Source: JAMIFV01 sp035906055 | GTDB lineage: Bacteria > Pseudomonadota > Alphaproteobacteria > Rickettsiales > JABCZZ01 | DNA: 64,000 bases | Direction of reading: 5' to 3' | Assembly (NCBI GenBank): GCA_035906055.1 | Contig: JAMIFV010000013.1 | Location: 1-64,000 of the forward strand | Part shown: one piece after another, positions 26,253-34,549 of the stretch | Layout of the letters: each line of letters starts with the position of its first letter | Position numbering within the stretch: position 1 is the first letter of the stretch | The notes under the pieces: generated by a model | Seen by the model: the letters and a program-made list of their open reading frames with translations, nothing else | Told to the model about the DNA's origin: nothing | Databases searched by the model: none | Translations under genes and position numbers: made by a program

Positions 26253-26331
26253 TATGAAGGCAAATATCACTTGCCCCGCCTGCCTACTTGGCTAAGGTGT
26301 GGCGTGCAAAATATATACATGAGGTAAAATC

Positions 26332-27333
26332 ATGAGTTTTTATAAAGACAGGAAAGTACTGGTGACCGGCGGCACGGGCCTGATTGGCCGCCCGCTGGTG
26401 GAAATGCTGATCGCTGCAGGTGCGGAAGTGACGGTGGTTTCGCTCGACGATCCCTCCCGCGCGCCCAAAGGCAGTACTTTCATCAAGGCCGACCTGCGCG
26501 AATTCGCCAGTTGCATGGACGCCTGCAAGGGGCAGCAGATCGTGTTCCAGCTTGCCGGGGTGAAAGGCTCGCCCGCCATGACCGCCAAGCGCCCGGCCAG
26601 CTTTTTCGTGCCGACGATGCAGTTTTCCATCAACATGATGGAGGCGGCGCGGCGCTCAGGCACGGAGCGTTTCCTGTTCACGAGTTCCGTGGGCGTTTAC
26701 CAGCCTGCCGACGTGTTCTTTGAAGACGATGTATGGAAAACCTTCCCCTCGCCCAACGACCGTTTCGCAGGATGGGCCAAGCGCATGGGCGAATTGCAGG
26801 CGGAAGCCTATAAGATCGAATATGGCTGGGATAAGATATCTATCGTGCGCCCGGCGAACGTCTATGGCCCGTATGATAATTTCGATCCCGAAAACGCCAT
26901 GGTCATTCCTTCGCTCATCCGCCGCGTATGCGAAGGCGAACGTCCGCTGACCGTATGGGGCGACGGCTCTCCCATCCGTGATTTCATTTACGCCAAGGAC
27001 TGCGCGCGCGGCATGATGCTGGCCGTAGAAAAAGGCATCAGCGAGCCGGTCAACCTCGGCTCCGGCACCGGCGTTACCATCAGGCAGGTGGCGGAAATGG
27101 TCGCCAAACACGCTCCCGGCGGCGCGGCGGATATCGTATGGGATACCGAAAAACCCAAGGGTGACGCCAAGCGCCTCATGGATATGACCCGCGCCTCCGG
27201 CTACGGTTTTGCATGCGAAGTGGGTATCGAGGATGGCGTGAAGCAGACGATGGAATGGTTCCTCGCCAACCGCAACGATGCCGACAAGCGCTATATTGCC
27301 TTTAACGACCCGGCGATGAAGAAGGCTGTATAA
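26332..27333 (+). CDS. NAD-dependent nucleotide-sugar epimerase/dehydratase-like protein
   Basis: The product has 333 residues, an extended SDR protein. The NAD loop is GGTGLIG (13-19), and a Ser-containing FLFTSSVGVYQ and the substrate-side RPANVYGPYD follow. The catalytic YxxxK motif reads A146-G-W-A-K150: lysine is kept but the tyrosine is replaced by alanine, in the context RFAGWAKRMGELQAEAY. It may therefore be impaired, or may use another acid or base. The closest match by eye is to UDP-glucose/GDP-mannose epimerases. It precedes another SDR gene. Confidence 0.75.
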   Translation: MSFYKDRKVLVTGGTGLIGRPLVEMLIAAGAEVTVVSLDDPSRAPKGSTFIKADLREFASCMDACKGQQIVFQLAGVKGSPAMTAKRPASFFVPTMQFSINMMEAARRSGTERFLFTSSVGVYQPADVFFEDDVWKTFPSPNDRFAGWAKRMGELQAEAYKIEYGWDKISIVRPANVYGPYDNFDPENAMVIPSLIRRVCEGERPLTVWGDGSPIRDFIYAKDCARGMMLAVEKGISEPVNLGSGTGVTIRQVAEMVAKHAPGGAADIVWDTEKPKGDAKRLMDMTRASGYGFACEVGIEDGVKQTMEWFLANRNDADKRYIAFNDPAMKKAV

Positions 27334-27371
27334 GATATTTATTCTTTCACTGCGTTGCCGTATAAGTGGAG

Positions 27372-27435
27372 TAGTCTTACACTACGACCCCGCGTAGCGA
27401 GGGGGAGCGGTAGCGGGGGCGGTACGCCCCCCTAA
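27372..27435. repeat. family A-like GC-rich repeat, short copy
   Basis: It contains GACCCCGCGTAGCGAGGGGG and GGGGGCGGTACGCCCCCC hairpins of the family A type. It lies between two SDR genes. Confidence 0.5.
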
Positions 27436-27452
27436 TCAAATAAGGAGCATTT

Positions 27453-28190
27453 ATGCAGAAAACAGCTATCGTAACGGGCGCATCGCGCGGCATCGGCGCC
27501 GCAACCGCAAGGCTGCTGGCAAAACAGGGTTATGCGGTCTGTGTCAATTATCACCAGTCGCAGGAAGAAGCGCGCGCCGTGGTGGAGTCCATCACCTCCG
27601 AAGGCGGCAAGGCATTCGCCGTGCAGGCCAATATGGGCGTGGAAAAAGACATTCTCCTGCTGTTCGATGCGGTGGATAAGCAGTTCGGCCCGGTAACGGC
27701 GCTGGTCAACAACGCCGCCATCAACCCGCGCGAAGGCTCGGGCCAGGTGGAGGATATGACCTGGCGCTCTATCGATTTCACGTTTCAGGTAAACACGGTT
27801 GGCGTATTCATCGCCTGCCGTGAAGCGCTAAAACGCATGAAGAAAGCGGGCGGCGGCGCGATCGTGAATGTTTCATCGGAAGCGGCCAAATTCGGAGGCA
27901 ACCGTATGGCGCATTATGCTGCATCGAAAGCGGCGCTAAACACCTTTACCGTGGCGTTCGCGCGTGAGGCGGCGGCGCACAACGTGCGCGTGAATGCCAT
28001 CAGCCCCGGCATCATTGATACGGACGCGCACAAGGATGCTTCGCCGGAACGTATTGCCGCATTGCAGGCCAGCCTGCCGCTGGGACGCATGGGCAGCCCC
28101 GCCGAGGTGGCTAATACTATCGCGTGGCTGTTATCCGATGATGCGTCGTATGTATCGGGCAGTAACCTGACAGTGGCGGGTGCGCGTTAG
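27453..28190 (+). CDS. short-chain dehydrogenase/reductase
   Basis: The product has 245 residues, a classical SDR. It has TGASRGIG (8-15) for NAD(P), NNAA (86-89), Ser at 141-142 and the catalytic Y155-x-x-x-K159. SPGIID and the C-terminal SYVSGSNLTVAGAR fit 3-oxoacyl-ACP reductase or glucose dehydrogenase-like enzymes. The exact substrate cannot be told. AAGGAG lies a few bases before the ATG. Confidence 0.85.
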   Translation: MQKTAIVTGASRGIGAATARLLAKQGYAVCVNYHQSQEEARAVVESITSEGGKAFAVQANMGVEKDILLLFDAVDKQFGPVTALVNNAAINPREGSGQVEDMTWRSIDFTFQVNTVGVFIACREALKRMKKAGGGAIVNVSSEAAKFGGNRMAHYAASKAALNTFTVAFAREAAAHNVRVNAISPGIIDTDAHKDASPERIAALQASLPLGRMGSPAEVANTIAWLLSDDASYVSGSNLTVAGAR

Positions 28191-28192
28191 CG

Positions 28193-28243
28193 TAATTGAG
28201 GATACGCTCTAGTTGGCGAGATTATGAACAGGTTCTTAGAGAT
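28193..28243. repeat. family B repeat, right-end fragment
   Basis: GGCGAGATTATGAACAGGTTCTTAG matches the right end of the copies at 22352-22478 and 38040-38166 with little change. The left part is missing. Confidence 0.5.
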
Positions 28244-28248
28244 AAAAT

Positions 28249-29511
28249 CTATTTTGCAGTAATCCTAAGAATCTTATCGGCATTCTGATTTATCAGCGCA
28301 TGTATTCTTTCATAGACGGAAGAGTAAAGTTTCTGTGCGGTCAGCATGTCTATGAGCTTATGCGATAGTCTGGGCAGGGAAGATGCAAGTTTTATTAGCC
28401 GGGTACGCAGGTAAGGCATGCCTATGCCTGTTTCTTCAGCCATTTTTATCCAGTCACGATAAATGATTCGATCATGCAGATAAGCCCCCCCGATCTTCAT
28501 GGCTACTTTTGTACTGAGGGCTGGATAAATGTGAGTAGAAAGCAAATCATAGAAAGGTGCGAGTATTAACCCGTTCTCTGCATGAAGAAATGAGAAATTC
28601 TTGCCATGCGCATCTGTATTGCCAATTAAATAATTAAAAATCACAATGTCTGTCATTCGTAAGCGGTCTTTGGCGGGCTGAATGCTATAAGACTTCAACA
28701 AATCAAAGCATTGGGCCAGCGATGGCCCCCCTTCGCTCTGGTATTTTCTTTCGGGGGAAACTCCCAATGCCTGACAAAAATCTTCTTGATGGATACGAAT
28801 AATTTTTCCTTCAAGGGCAGTGCGGTCGTAGCGTTCAATCATTAAGTAAGGAACCCCGGCTGCGGTTTGCGCCGAAACATTTGGTACAGGCACCAGCCCG
28901 GACACCATCTGCGCTAGCTGCATACAGAAAAACTCATTGGCAATACTCTGATCTACGCCGTGTATTGCAGGCTTTATAATGTGTGTGCTGTGCAGAGTTT
29001 CATTTGGTAAAGAAAATTCATTATCAAAGAATCTTACGACCATTTTATTCTGTGCGCCCGCCAGCGATAATTTTAACCCGCTTAAGCCCGCTAATAATGG
29101 CCTGTTAGGAAGAACACTTATCAGTTCTGCTAATTTTTCTTCTTTCAGGTAATAGGGGGAGGATTGCGATGTTCTGGGGGGTAATTGCCCAGCGGGATAT
29201 AAGGATATAGCGCCAGCGCACTCGCGTCCCAGCTCTTCTAATAAGGCATAGTCGTTTTTCTCGGAAACACCTAATATTTTTGCCAGTTTTGCGCGTACAG
29301 CATCATCAGGTAACAGGCCTGCAAAGAATGGACGGGTTTCAGCGTCTTCAAATTTTCTCTTTTTTAAAGGCAATGATACCGAAAGAGGCTTAGGGTTCTT
29401 AGAGGCTAACCATTTCTGATTATATTCAAATGCTAGGCGTCCGCTTTCGCGTTGCCTGAGAACGCCCACTTTATTTTCAAACAGATAAACATCCAGGTTT
29501 TTATCCGTCAT
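28249..29511 (-). CDS. hipA: HipA-type serine/threonine kinase toxin
   Basis: The product has 420 residues. The HipA N-domain (LPLKKRKFEDAETRPFFAGLLPDD) is followed by the kinase core: LSLAGAQNK (ATP binding, 148-156), the catalytic loop NTDAHGKN with D300, and the metal-binding YDLLS with D322. All key residues are intact, so it should be active. HipA of E. coli phosphorylates glutamyl-tRNA synthetase and causes dormancy and persistence. It overlaps hipB by 4 nt. The gene is AT-richer than its surroundings, in keeping with transfer. Confidence 0.92.
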   Translation of the reverse strand: MTDKNLDVYLFENKVGVLRQRESGRLAFEYNQKWLASKNPKPLSVSLPLKKRKFEDAETRPFFAGLLPDDAVRAKLAKILGVSEKNDYALLEELGRECAGAISLYPAGQLPPRTSQSSPYYLKEEKLAELISVLPNRPLLAGLSGLKLSLAGAQNKMVVRFFDNEFSLPNETLHSTHIIKPAIHGVDQSIANEFFCMQLAQMVSGLVPVPNVSAQTAAGVPYLMIERYDRTALEGKIIRIHQEDFCQALGVSPERKYQSEGGPSLAQCFDLLKSYSIQPAKDRLRMTDIVIFNYLIGNTDAHGKNFSFLHAENGLILAPFYDLLSTHIYPALSTKVAMKIGGAYLHDRIIYRDWIKMAEETGIGMPYLRTRLIKLASSLPRLSHKLIDMLTAQKLYSSVYERIHALINQNADKILRITAK

Positions 29512-29726
29512 GTTTTATTCCTGGTTTGGGCAATCAGAACAACCCCCAACATTTCAAGAACCTGAAATATTTTACCGATCTGGCACGTTGCCTTACCTTT
29601 TTCCAATTCAATTATAAACCGCAGGCCTGTTCCACTGGCTCCGGCTAGCTCTTGTTGTGTAAGATGCTGAATCTTTCGTTTTGTACGAACAAGTTTTCCT
29701 AGTGCAACCGGATCTGATATTCTCAT
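29508..29726 (-). CDS. hipB: HipB-type antitoxin and repressor
   Basis: The product has 72 residues. It is an XRE-type helix-turn-helix (LGKLVRTKRKIQHLTQQELA, then GTGLRFIIELEKGKAT). HipB neutralises HipA and represses the operon. The gene comes first, and its stop overlaps the hipA start as ATGA, so the two are translationally coupled. A palindrome at 29765-29778 upstream is the probable operator. Confidence 0.9.
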   Translation of the reverse strand: MRISDPVALGKLVRTKRKIQHLTQQELAGASGTGLRFIIELEKGKATCQIGKIFQVLEMLGVVLIAQTRNKT

Positions 29727-29764
29727 GACAGTGACCTGTATCTACCCGTTAATATGATATTTTG

Positions 29765-29778
29765 TTCCCGACCGGGAA
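29765..29778. promoter_or_regulatory. probable HipB operator
   Basis: TTCCCGACCGGGAA is a perfect 6-bp inverted repeat with a 2-nt spacer. It lies 39 nt before the hipB start in an AT-rich promoter region, where an autoregulatory site is expected. Confidence 0.45.
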
Positions 29779-29994
29779 TGTAATCATAATATATTGATAA
29801 ATAAGAGAAGACATGGAGGGTGCCTTTGATTTCGTACTACATAACGATATTTTAGAATGCAAACGCTCTATAAGTAGTCATGTGGACTTTGGAAGCCCTT
29901 CCTGCGTTCTGGCGCAATCCTCAAGAGTACCGAACAATCTGATAATGGCTGGCGTAAGGCAGTTCCAGCAGAAAACCGGATTGTTTTTTAATCC

Positions 29995-30130
29995 CTCCGG
30001 GTGGATTCCCCGCCGCTTGCGGCGTGGAGGAGCCGAAGGCGACGACCCCTTTAGAGGGGGTAAGCGTTAGCGAAGGGGGATGTCTTCATCCCCCTTACAC
30101 TTAATACCCCGCCGCAAGCGGCGGGGGTGT
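29995..30130. repeat. family A-like GC-rich palindromic repeat
   Basis: Nested hairpins appear: CCCCGCCGCTTGCGGCG, GACCCCTTTAGAGGGGGT, GGGGGATGTCTTCATCCCCC and CCCCGCCGCAAGCGGCGGGG. The ends are inverted copies of each other. It occupies most of the interval between hipB and the next gene (29727-30253); nothing else is seen there except the hipB promoter region. Confidence 0.65.
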
Positions 30131-30253
30131 TTAATTTATGTGTAATCCCGTGTTTTTCTGACAATAAAAAAAATCGGAGACATGTCATCAAACTGTCATG
30201 GTTATGGTGTAGGATATGTTGCGTAATATTCAGAAAGCAAAGAGGATTTGATC

Positions 30254-31474
30254 ATGAATACGCAGAACGCCAGGGAACAGGTTGCCCAGTTATACGATGC
30301 TGAAGTGGCGCCTCATTTGGCCAGTACCCTCACCGGCGCGGATCGCCTGATCGCCCAGCTTTCCGCGTTATCGGAAGAAGAGAAAGGGCGTGTTGCCCAG
30401 GCGGCAACGGCGCTGATAGAAAGCCGTACCGGGCAGGAGGCCTTTGTAAGCCCCGACCCTGTTGCAAGCCTTGTTCCGCTTGCCCGTAATGTTAAGGCGC
30501 TGCAGCGTTTCTTCGATGCCGTAAAAAACGAAGCACCGGCCACGCTGGGCGCATTGGAAAAGAATGCGGCCACGAACCGCTACGAAACATTGAACCAGTT
30601 CTCGGAAACCGTGGGCGTGCTTGCCGCCGCTGTGGGGCAGGCGCTTCCCGAGCGTGCCGACCTGAAGCAAACGGCGGAGCAGCTGGCAAATGATGCCCGG
30701 CAGGTCGAGAACGGCATTGCCGGAGCCCCTGATGCGGCGCGTCCTAAGGACGACCTTTTCCTGCACGCATTGAGGGAAATGAAAACAAGCCAGTCCACCG
30801 GTGCGGCACCTGCAGAAGCCGAGATTGAAAACATAAGGCATCTGTTTGAGCACAAGCTTTCCCATCCCATGCAGTCCATTGCCAGGACGGCAGCCAAGCT
30901 GAAGGAAAAACTTGCGGCCTTGCCGGAGGTAGACAGGCAGAAATTGCGTACCCTTACGGAAGCTTACGGCAGGCAAAGCACGCTGCCTGACATGAAGCTG
31001 CCGCAAGACCATGATATCCCTGCGGCGCTTGACGGACTCACGGCCAACATGCAAGGGTTGCAGAGCCTGCTTGCCAATGTGTCGAGCGGTAAGAAAACGC
31101 AAGAGCTCACTGCTGCCGAGCAGGCTGCCGCTGACGCGGGGGCGTGGCAGACGGCCAATGATCTGCGTATGCCTGCCCGCGCGCTGGCTGCAATTGCCAC
31201 TATTGCCAACCATGCGGAAGACGGTCAGGCTTTTAACGCTGAAAATATGGACAGGCCCGGCGCTTTTGATGAGATCATCAGGCTTTCCGGCAAGATAAGC
31301 GACAGATGCCGGGAAATGCAGAACGCCATTACCTCGCCGGGCATGGAAGCCAGCATCAAAACGGCTGTTGACGCGTACCGCCAGCGCCCGGTGGATGTTC
31401 CTTCTCCCGCGCTTTCCGATGCGACAGCGCGGCCCGTTGGCCCGCAGCAGGATCAGTCCCGTGGTGCGGCATAA
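30254..31474 (+). CDS. long helical protein of unknown function
   Basis: The product has 406 residues from ATG 30254, with AGAGGA 8 nt upstream. The sequence is Ala/Leu/Glu/Gln-rich, predicted all-helical with probable coiled coils, and no signal peptide, membrane segment or known motif is seen. The last 40 residues are Pro-rich and likely disordered. Such layouts are seen in structural proteins and in secreted effectors, but I have no evidence for either. The stop overlaps the next short gene. Confidence 0.65.
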   Translation: MNTQNAREQVAQLYDAEVAPHLASTLTGADRLIAQLSALSEEEKGRVAQAATALIESRTGQEAFVSPDPVASLVPLARNVKALQRFFDAVKNEAPATLGALEKNAATNRYETLNQFSETVGVLAAAVGQALPERADLKQTAEQLANDARQVENGIAGAPDAARPKDDLFLHALREMKTSQSTGAAPAEAEIENIRHLFEHKLSHPMQSIARTAAKLKEKLAALPEVDRQKLRTLTEAYGRQSTLPDMKLPQDHDIPAALDGLTANMQGLQSLLANVSSGKKTQELTAAEQAAADAGAWQTANDLRMPARALAAIATIANHAEDGQAFNAENMDRPGAFDEIIRLSGKISDRCREMQNAITSPGMEASIKTAVDAYRQRPVDVPSPALSDATARPVGPQQDQSRGAA

Positions 31475-31691
31475 GCAGCAGGCGGGATTGTTATACCTCG
31501 TGGAAGGCAGGGATGCGGGCTCTGAAGCGTGGCATCTGGTGCTGGTGGACAAGCTGAAGCTGCCGCTTTTTCTGCATGCCCTCAAATCACGTTCGCTTAA
31601 TGTGTCCGAGTTCGGGGAAATAGTGCTTTCCGGCTGGGGAACTGCGCCGTCCGATGAGGCGCTTAAAGATATCCGGGCGCGTTACGCTTAA
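31461..31691 (+). CDS. small conserved-looking protein of unknown function
   Basis: The product has about 76 residues from GTG 31461 (or 31464). The frame continues farther upstream but would then lie inside the previous gene. The sequence has LLYLVEGRDAGSEAWHLVLVDK, then LPLFLHALKSRSLNVSEFGEIVLSGWG. It looks like a compact alpha-beta domain, and similar small proteins occur in Alphaproteobacteria. It overlaps the upstream gene by 14 nt, so it is probably co-translated, and its end overlaps the convergent hddC by 4 nt. Confidence 0.6.
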   Translation: MVRHKQQAGLLYLVEGRDAGSEAWHLVLVDKLKLPLFLHALKSRSLNVSEFGEIVLSGWGTAPSDEALKDIRARYA

Positions 31692-32380
31692 GCCTTCAGT
31701 ATCACCGGAAGCTCCGTTTGCGCGCGGGCGTAATCCTCAGGGATGCCGATATCAATGAAGTAGTCCTCCGCGATGAAGGCGCGGGGTTGTAGGGTGCCAA
31801 GGCGCGGCGGCAGATAGTCACGTTCAAACGAAAAAGCGTCCGGCAGGGTTGGCGGAAATAACGCGGGGTTAAGCACGTAAACACCGGCATTGATAAGGCC
31901 GGGTGCGCCTGCCTTGCCCTCCCCGAAGGCGGTGATGATGTCACCTCGTGTTTCTACCGTGCCATAGCGCCCGCTATCGGGCACCTTGCGCAATACCATG
32001 CTGAGCGCGGCGTTGTTCTGCCTGTGCTGGCTGTAGAGCGCCCTTAAATCCGCTTTCACGAAACTGTCGCCGTTTAACACCAGCGTTGGCTCCGTGCTGG
32101 TGCCCAGCGCGAACTTTATCGCGCCGCCTGTGCCCAGCGCCGTGGGTTCCACAGCGTATTCTATGGGCACTGGGGCAGGGTTGGCGTCGAAATAGTCGCG
32201 TATCTTCTCCCACTGGTGATGCACGCTGAGAGTTACATGCGTCACGCCCTGCGCGGCCAGTGAATCAATAAGCCAGGCAAGGAACGGCCTTGCGGCGATG
32301 GGGGCAAGGGGTTTGGGAACGTCGCTGACTACGGAGCGCAGCCTGGTGCCGAAACCGCCTGCGAGGATGACGGACTTCAT
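31688..32380 (-). CDS. hddC: nucleotidyltransferase, probable heptose-1-phosphate guanylyltransferase
   Basis: The product has 230 residues. The N-terminal LAGGFGTRLRSVVSDVPKPLAPIAARPFL is the sugar-1-phosphate nucleotidyltransferase signature; GTGGAIKFA and LVLNGDS follow. The neighbours gmhA and hddA indicate that it activates D-glycero-alpha-D-manno-heptose 1-phosphate to its GDP form, as HddC does. A hexose-1-phosphate transferase is the alternative. It starts 14 nt after gmhA, with a G-rich ribosome site, and is the last gene of the heptose/export operon. Confidence 0.8.
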   Translation of the reverse strand: MKSVILAGGFGTRLRSVVSDVPKPLAPIAARPFLAWLIDSLAAQGVTHVTLSVHHQWEKIRDYFDANPAPVPIEYAVEPTALGTGGAIKFALGTSTEPTLVLNGDSFVKADLRALYSQHRQNNAALSMVLRKVPDSGRYGTVETRGDIITAFGEGKAGAPGLINAGVYVLNPALFPPTLPDAFSFERDYLPPRLGTLQPRAFIAEDYFIDIGIPEDYARAQTELPVILKA

Positions 32381-32394
32381 GCCGCCCCCCTTAT

Positions 32395-33003
32395 TTACGC
32401 GGATTTGGGTTTGTTGCCGTATTCCGCCCCGAAGATGGTGTCTTCGATGATCTGGCAGATGATATGGCCGAACATGATATGGCATTCCTGAATGTTGGGC
32501 GTGCAGGAAGAAGGCATCTTGAGCAGGATATCGCACATGCCGTTCATCTTACCGCCGTTCCTGCCGGTCATGCCGACAGTGGTGATGCCCTGTTTCTTCG
32601 CGGCTTCCAACGCTGCCAGCACGTTGGTGGAATTGCCGGATGTGGAAATGGCGATGAGTATGTCGCCCTTCTGGCCGATCGCTTCCACCTGACGGGAGAA
32701 CACGCGGTCGTAGCCATAGTCATTGCCGATGGCGGTAAGGGCGGAGGTATCCGTAGTGAGGGCGATGGAGCATAAGCCGGGGCGGTCGTAATTGAGGCGG
32801 CTGACCAGTTCGGCGGCGATGTGCTGGGAGTCGGCGGCGCTGCCGCCATTGCCGCAGAGCATGACCTTGCGCTGGTCTTTGAGCGCCTTCACACATGCCA
32901 GGCCTGCCTGCTCTACGCTGGCAATGAGCGCGCTGTCGGCAAGCACGGCGTCCATGGTGGCGCGGGTGGTTTCAATCGAGGTGCGGATAAGGTTCTGGAT
33001 CAT
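32395..33003 (-). CDS. gmhA: phosphoheptose isomerase
   Basis: The product has 202 residues, a SIS-domain protein with the GmhA signature GNGGSAADSQHIAAEL and the ISTSGNSTNVL phosphate loop. It converts sedoheptulose 7-phosphate to D-glycero-D-manno-heptose 7-phosphate, the first step towards LPS-core and O-antigen or capsule heptoses. Its start overlaps the end of the permease gene as ATGA. Confidence 0.92.
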   Translation of the reverse strand: MIQNLIRTSIETTRATMDAVLADSALIASVEQAGLACVKALKDQRKVMLCGNGGSAADSQHIAAELVSRLNYDRPGLCSIALTTDTSALTAIGNDYGYDRVFSRQVEAIGQKGDILIAISTSGNSTNVLAALEAAKKQGITTVGMTGRNGGKMNGMCDILLKMPSSCTPNIQECHIMFGHIICQIIEDTIFGAEYGNKPKSA

Positions 33004-33800
33004 AAATAATACACATAGTTACGACGGCATATCCTGAAGATAGAGAATCCTGCCACAATGGCAATACACATCAGCCCTAAAAGTCGCGCAATGCTGGCCA
33101 TATCCGGCACGGCATGCTCGTAAGCCAGCGTCTGCAGCGGGTGGATCATGATGTAAAAAGGGTTCCACATCATGATGTTCAGCGCTTCCGGGGGCAGCGC
33201 CGCCGGGGTGTAGATAACCGGGGTAAGCCAGAAGGCGATGGTCATGCCCATGACCACCAGTTCGCCGATATCGCGGATATACGGGGCGATAAAGGCAATG
33301 GCGACGCAGGCGGAAAGCATGATGACCAGCGCCGGCAGGAAGAATACCGGCATCAGCAGCAGGTGCCAGGTGATGCTGGTATAGCCAAACAGCAGCGCCA
33401 CGGCGTACATGGCGCAGAAGGACAGTACCAGCATATAAGTGCCGCGCAGCACGTCGGCCACGGGAAAGACGGTGGAGGAGATCATGCAGCGTTTGAGCGT
33501 TTCGCCGTTGGCGAGGATGGAGTTACTCGAAGCGATCATCACCCCGGAAAAGAATCCCCACAGCGGCAGCGACACGATAATATACAATGCGTAATTGGAG
33601 GCAGAGGAAAGCTTCATGATCATGGGCATGATGGTGATGTAGACCATCGCCATGGTGAAGGGCTGTAACATCGCCCATAACTTGCCCAGATACGAATTGC
33701 GGTACTGGCGTGCAAGGCCGTTGCGCGCAATCAGGATAGCGGTCTGCCAGTAATACGGATTGAAGAACACGCCGAACTGGCGCAGTGATGCAGTGCTCAT
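33000..33800 (-). CDS. ABC-2 type polysaccharide export permease
   Basis: The product has 266 residues with about six membrane spans, of the Wzm/KpsM/TagG class. The N-terminal amphipathic RNGLARQYRNSYLGKLWAMLQP is the typical cytoplasmic gating helix. It exports a lipid-linked glycan across the inner membrane with the ATPase encoded just upstream. It overlaps both neighbours by 4 nt. Confidence 0.88.
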   Translation of the reverse strand: MSTASLRQFGVFFNPYYWQTAILIARNGLARQYRNSYLGKLWAMLQPFTMAMVYITIMPMIMKLSSASNYALYIIVSLPLWGFFSGVMIASSNSILANGETLKRCMISSTVFPVADVLRGTYMLVLSFCAMYAVALLFGYTSITWHLLLMPVFFLPALVIMLSACVAIAFIAPYIRDIGELVVMGMTIAFWLTPVIYTPAALPPEALNIMMWNPFYIMIHPLQTLAYEHAVPDMASIARLLGLMCIAIVAGFSIFRICRRNYVYYL

Positions 33801-34546
33801 GCGGCGTGGCCTTCCAGATGGAGAATATCGTTATGGTAGCGGTTCAGTATCTCTTCACGCGGGCCTTCCTGCAGAATCACGCCCTCATGCATCAGGATGA
33901 AGCGGTTGCACAAATCGGTGAACTCGTTGCTTGCGTGGGACACCATGATGGTGATGGACACCTTATCCACTTTCTCGCGCAGCGTATGGCGGGCCTTCTC
34001 GACAAACCCCGCGTCGCCGGTGGCGAATATTTCATCGAGCAGCAGGATGTCGGGGTCCTGAAAGATGGCGGAAGAAAAGGCAAGGCGAGCCACCATGCCG
34101 GAAGAATAGGTTTTCAGCGGGCGGTCGATCTTCTCGCCCAGTTCCGAAAATTCGATCACGCGCTTTTCGGCGGCGAGCGAATAGTCCTGCAGCTTGCCGC
34201 GATAGGCGTAACTGAGCTTGATATTATGGCGCCCGGTCATTTCATTTTCAAAGCCCGCGCCCATTTCGATGAGCGGCACCACCGTGCCTTCCACGCGCCG
34301 TGTGCCGCCATGGATGGGGTAATTGCCGGATATGACCTTCAGCAGCGACGATTTGCCGCTGCCGTTCTTGCCGATGATGGCGATGCGGTCGCCGGGTCTG
34401 GCGGTGAAGGAGACGCCCTGCAGTATGGGAATGCGGTGTGACGAGAGTGCCTTGCGGTGCACGAACCATTGCCGCAGGCTTGCAGCGCGCGCATGGGTGT
34501 CCACCCCCCAGACATAGACTTCCTTCAGGTCGATATTTCCTGTCAT
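33797..34546 (-). CDS. ABC ATPase of polysaccharide export
   Basis: The product has 249 residues. It has Walker A GKNGSGKSS, the family's YSSGMVARLAFSSA signature region and Walker B DILLLDE with the following H-loop VSHAS. It belongs to the Wzt/KpsT/TagH group. It lacks the C-terminal glycan-binding domain found in many Wzt proteins, so the exported chain is probably not capped in the Wzt-dependent way. It is coupled to the permease gene (ATGA overlap). Confidence 0.9.
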   Translation of the reverse strand: MTGNIDLKEVYVWGVDTHARAASLRQWFVHRKALSSHRIPILQGVSFTARPGDRIAIIGKNGSGKSSLLKVISGNYPIHGGTRRVEGTVVPLIEMGAGFENEMTGRHNIKLSYAYRGKLQDYSLAAEKRVIEFSELGEKIDRPLKTYSSGMVARLAFSSAIFQDPDILLLDEIFATGDAGFVEKARHTLREKVDKVSITIMVSHASNEFTDLCNRFILMHEGVILQEGPREEILNRYHNDILHLEGHAA

Positions 34547-34549
34547 GAC

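Noticed and set aside
29813..30070. An 85-codon open frame after the hipB promoter
   Set aside because: Its second half is entirely family A repeat DNA and its first half has no ribosome site or recognisable protein.
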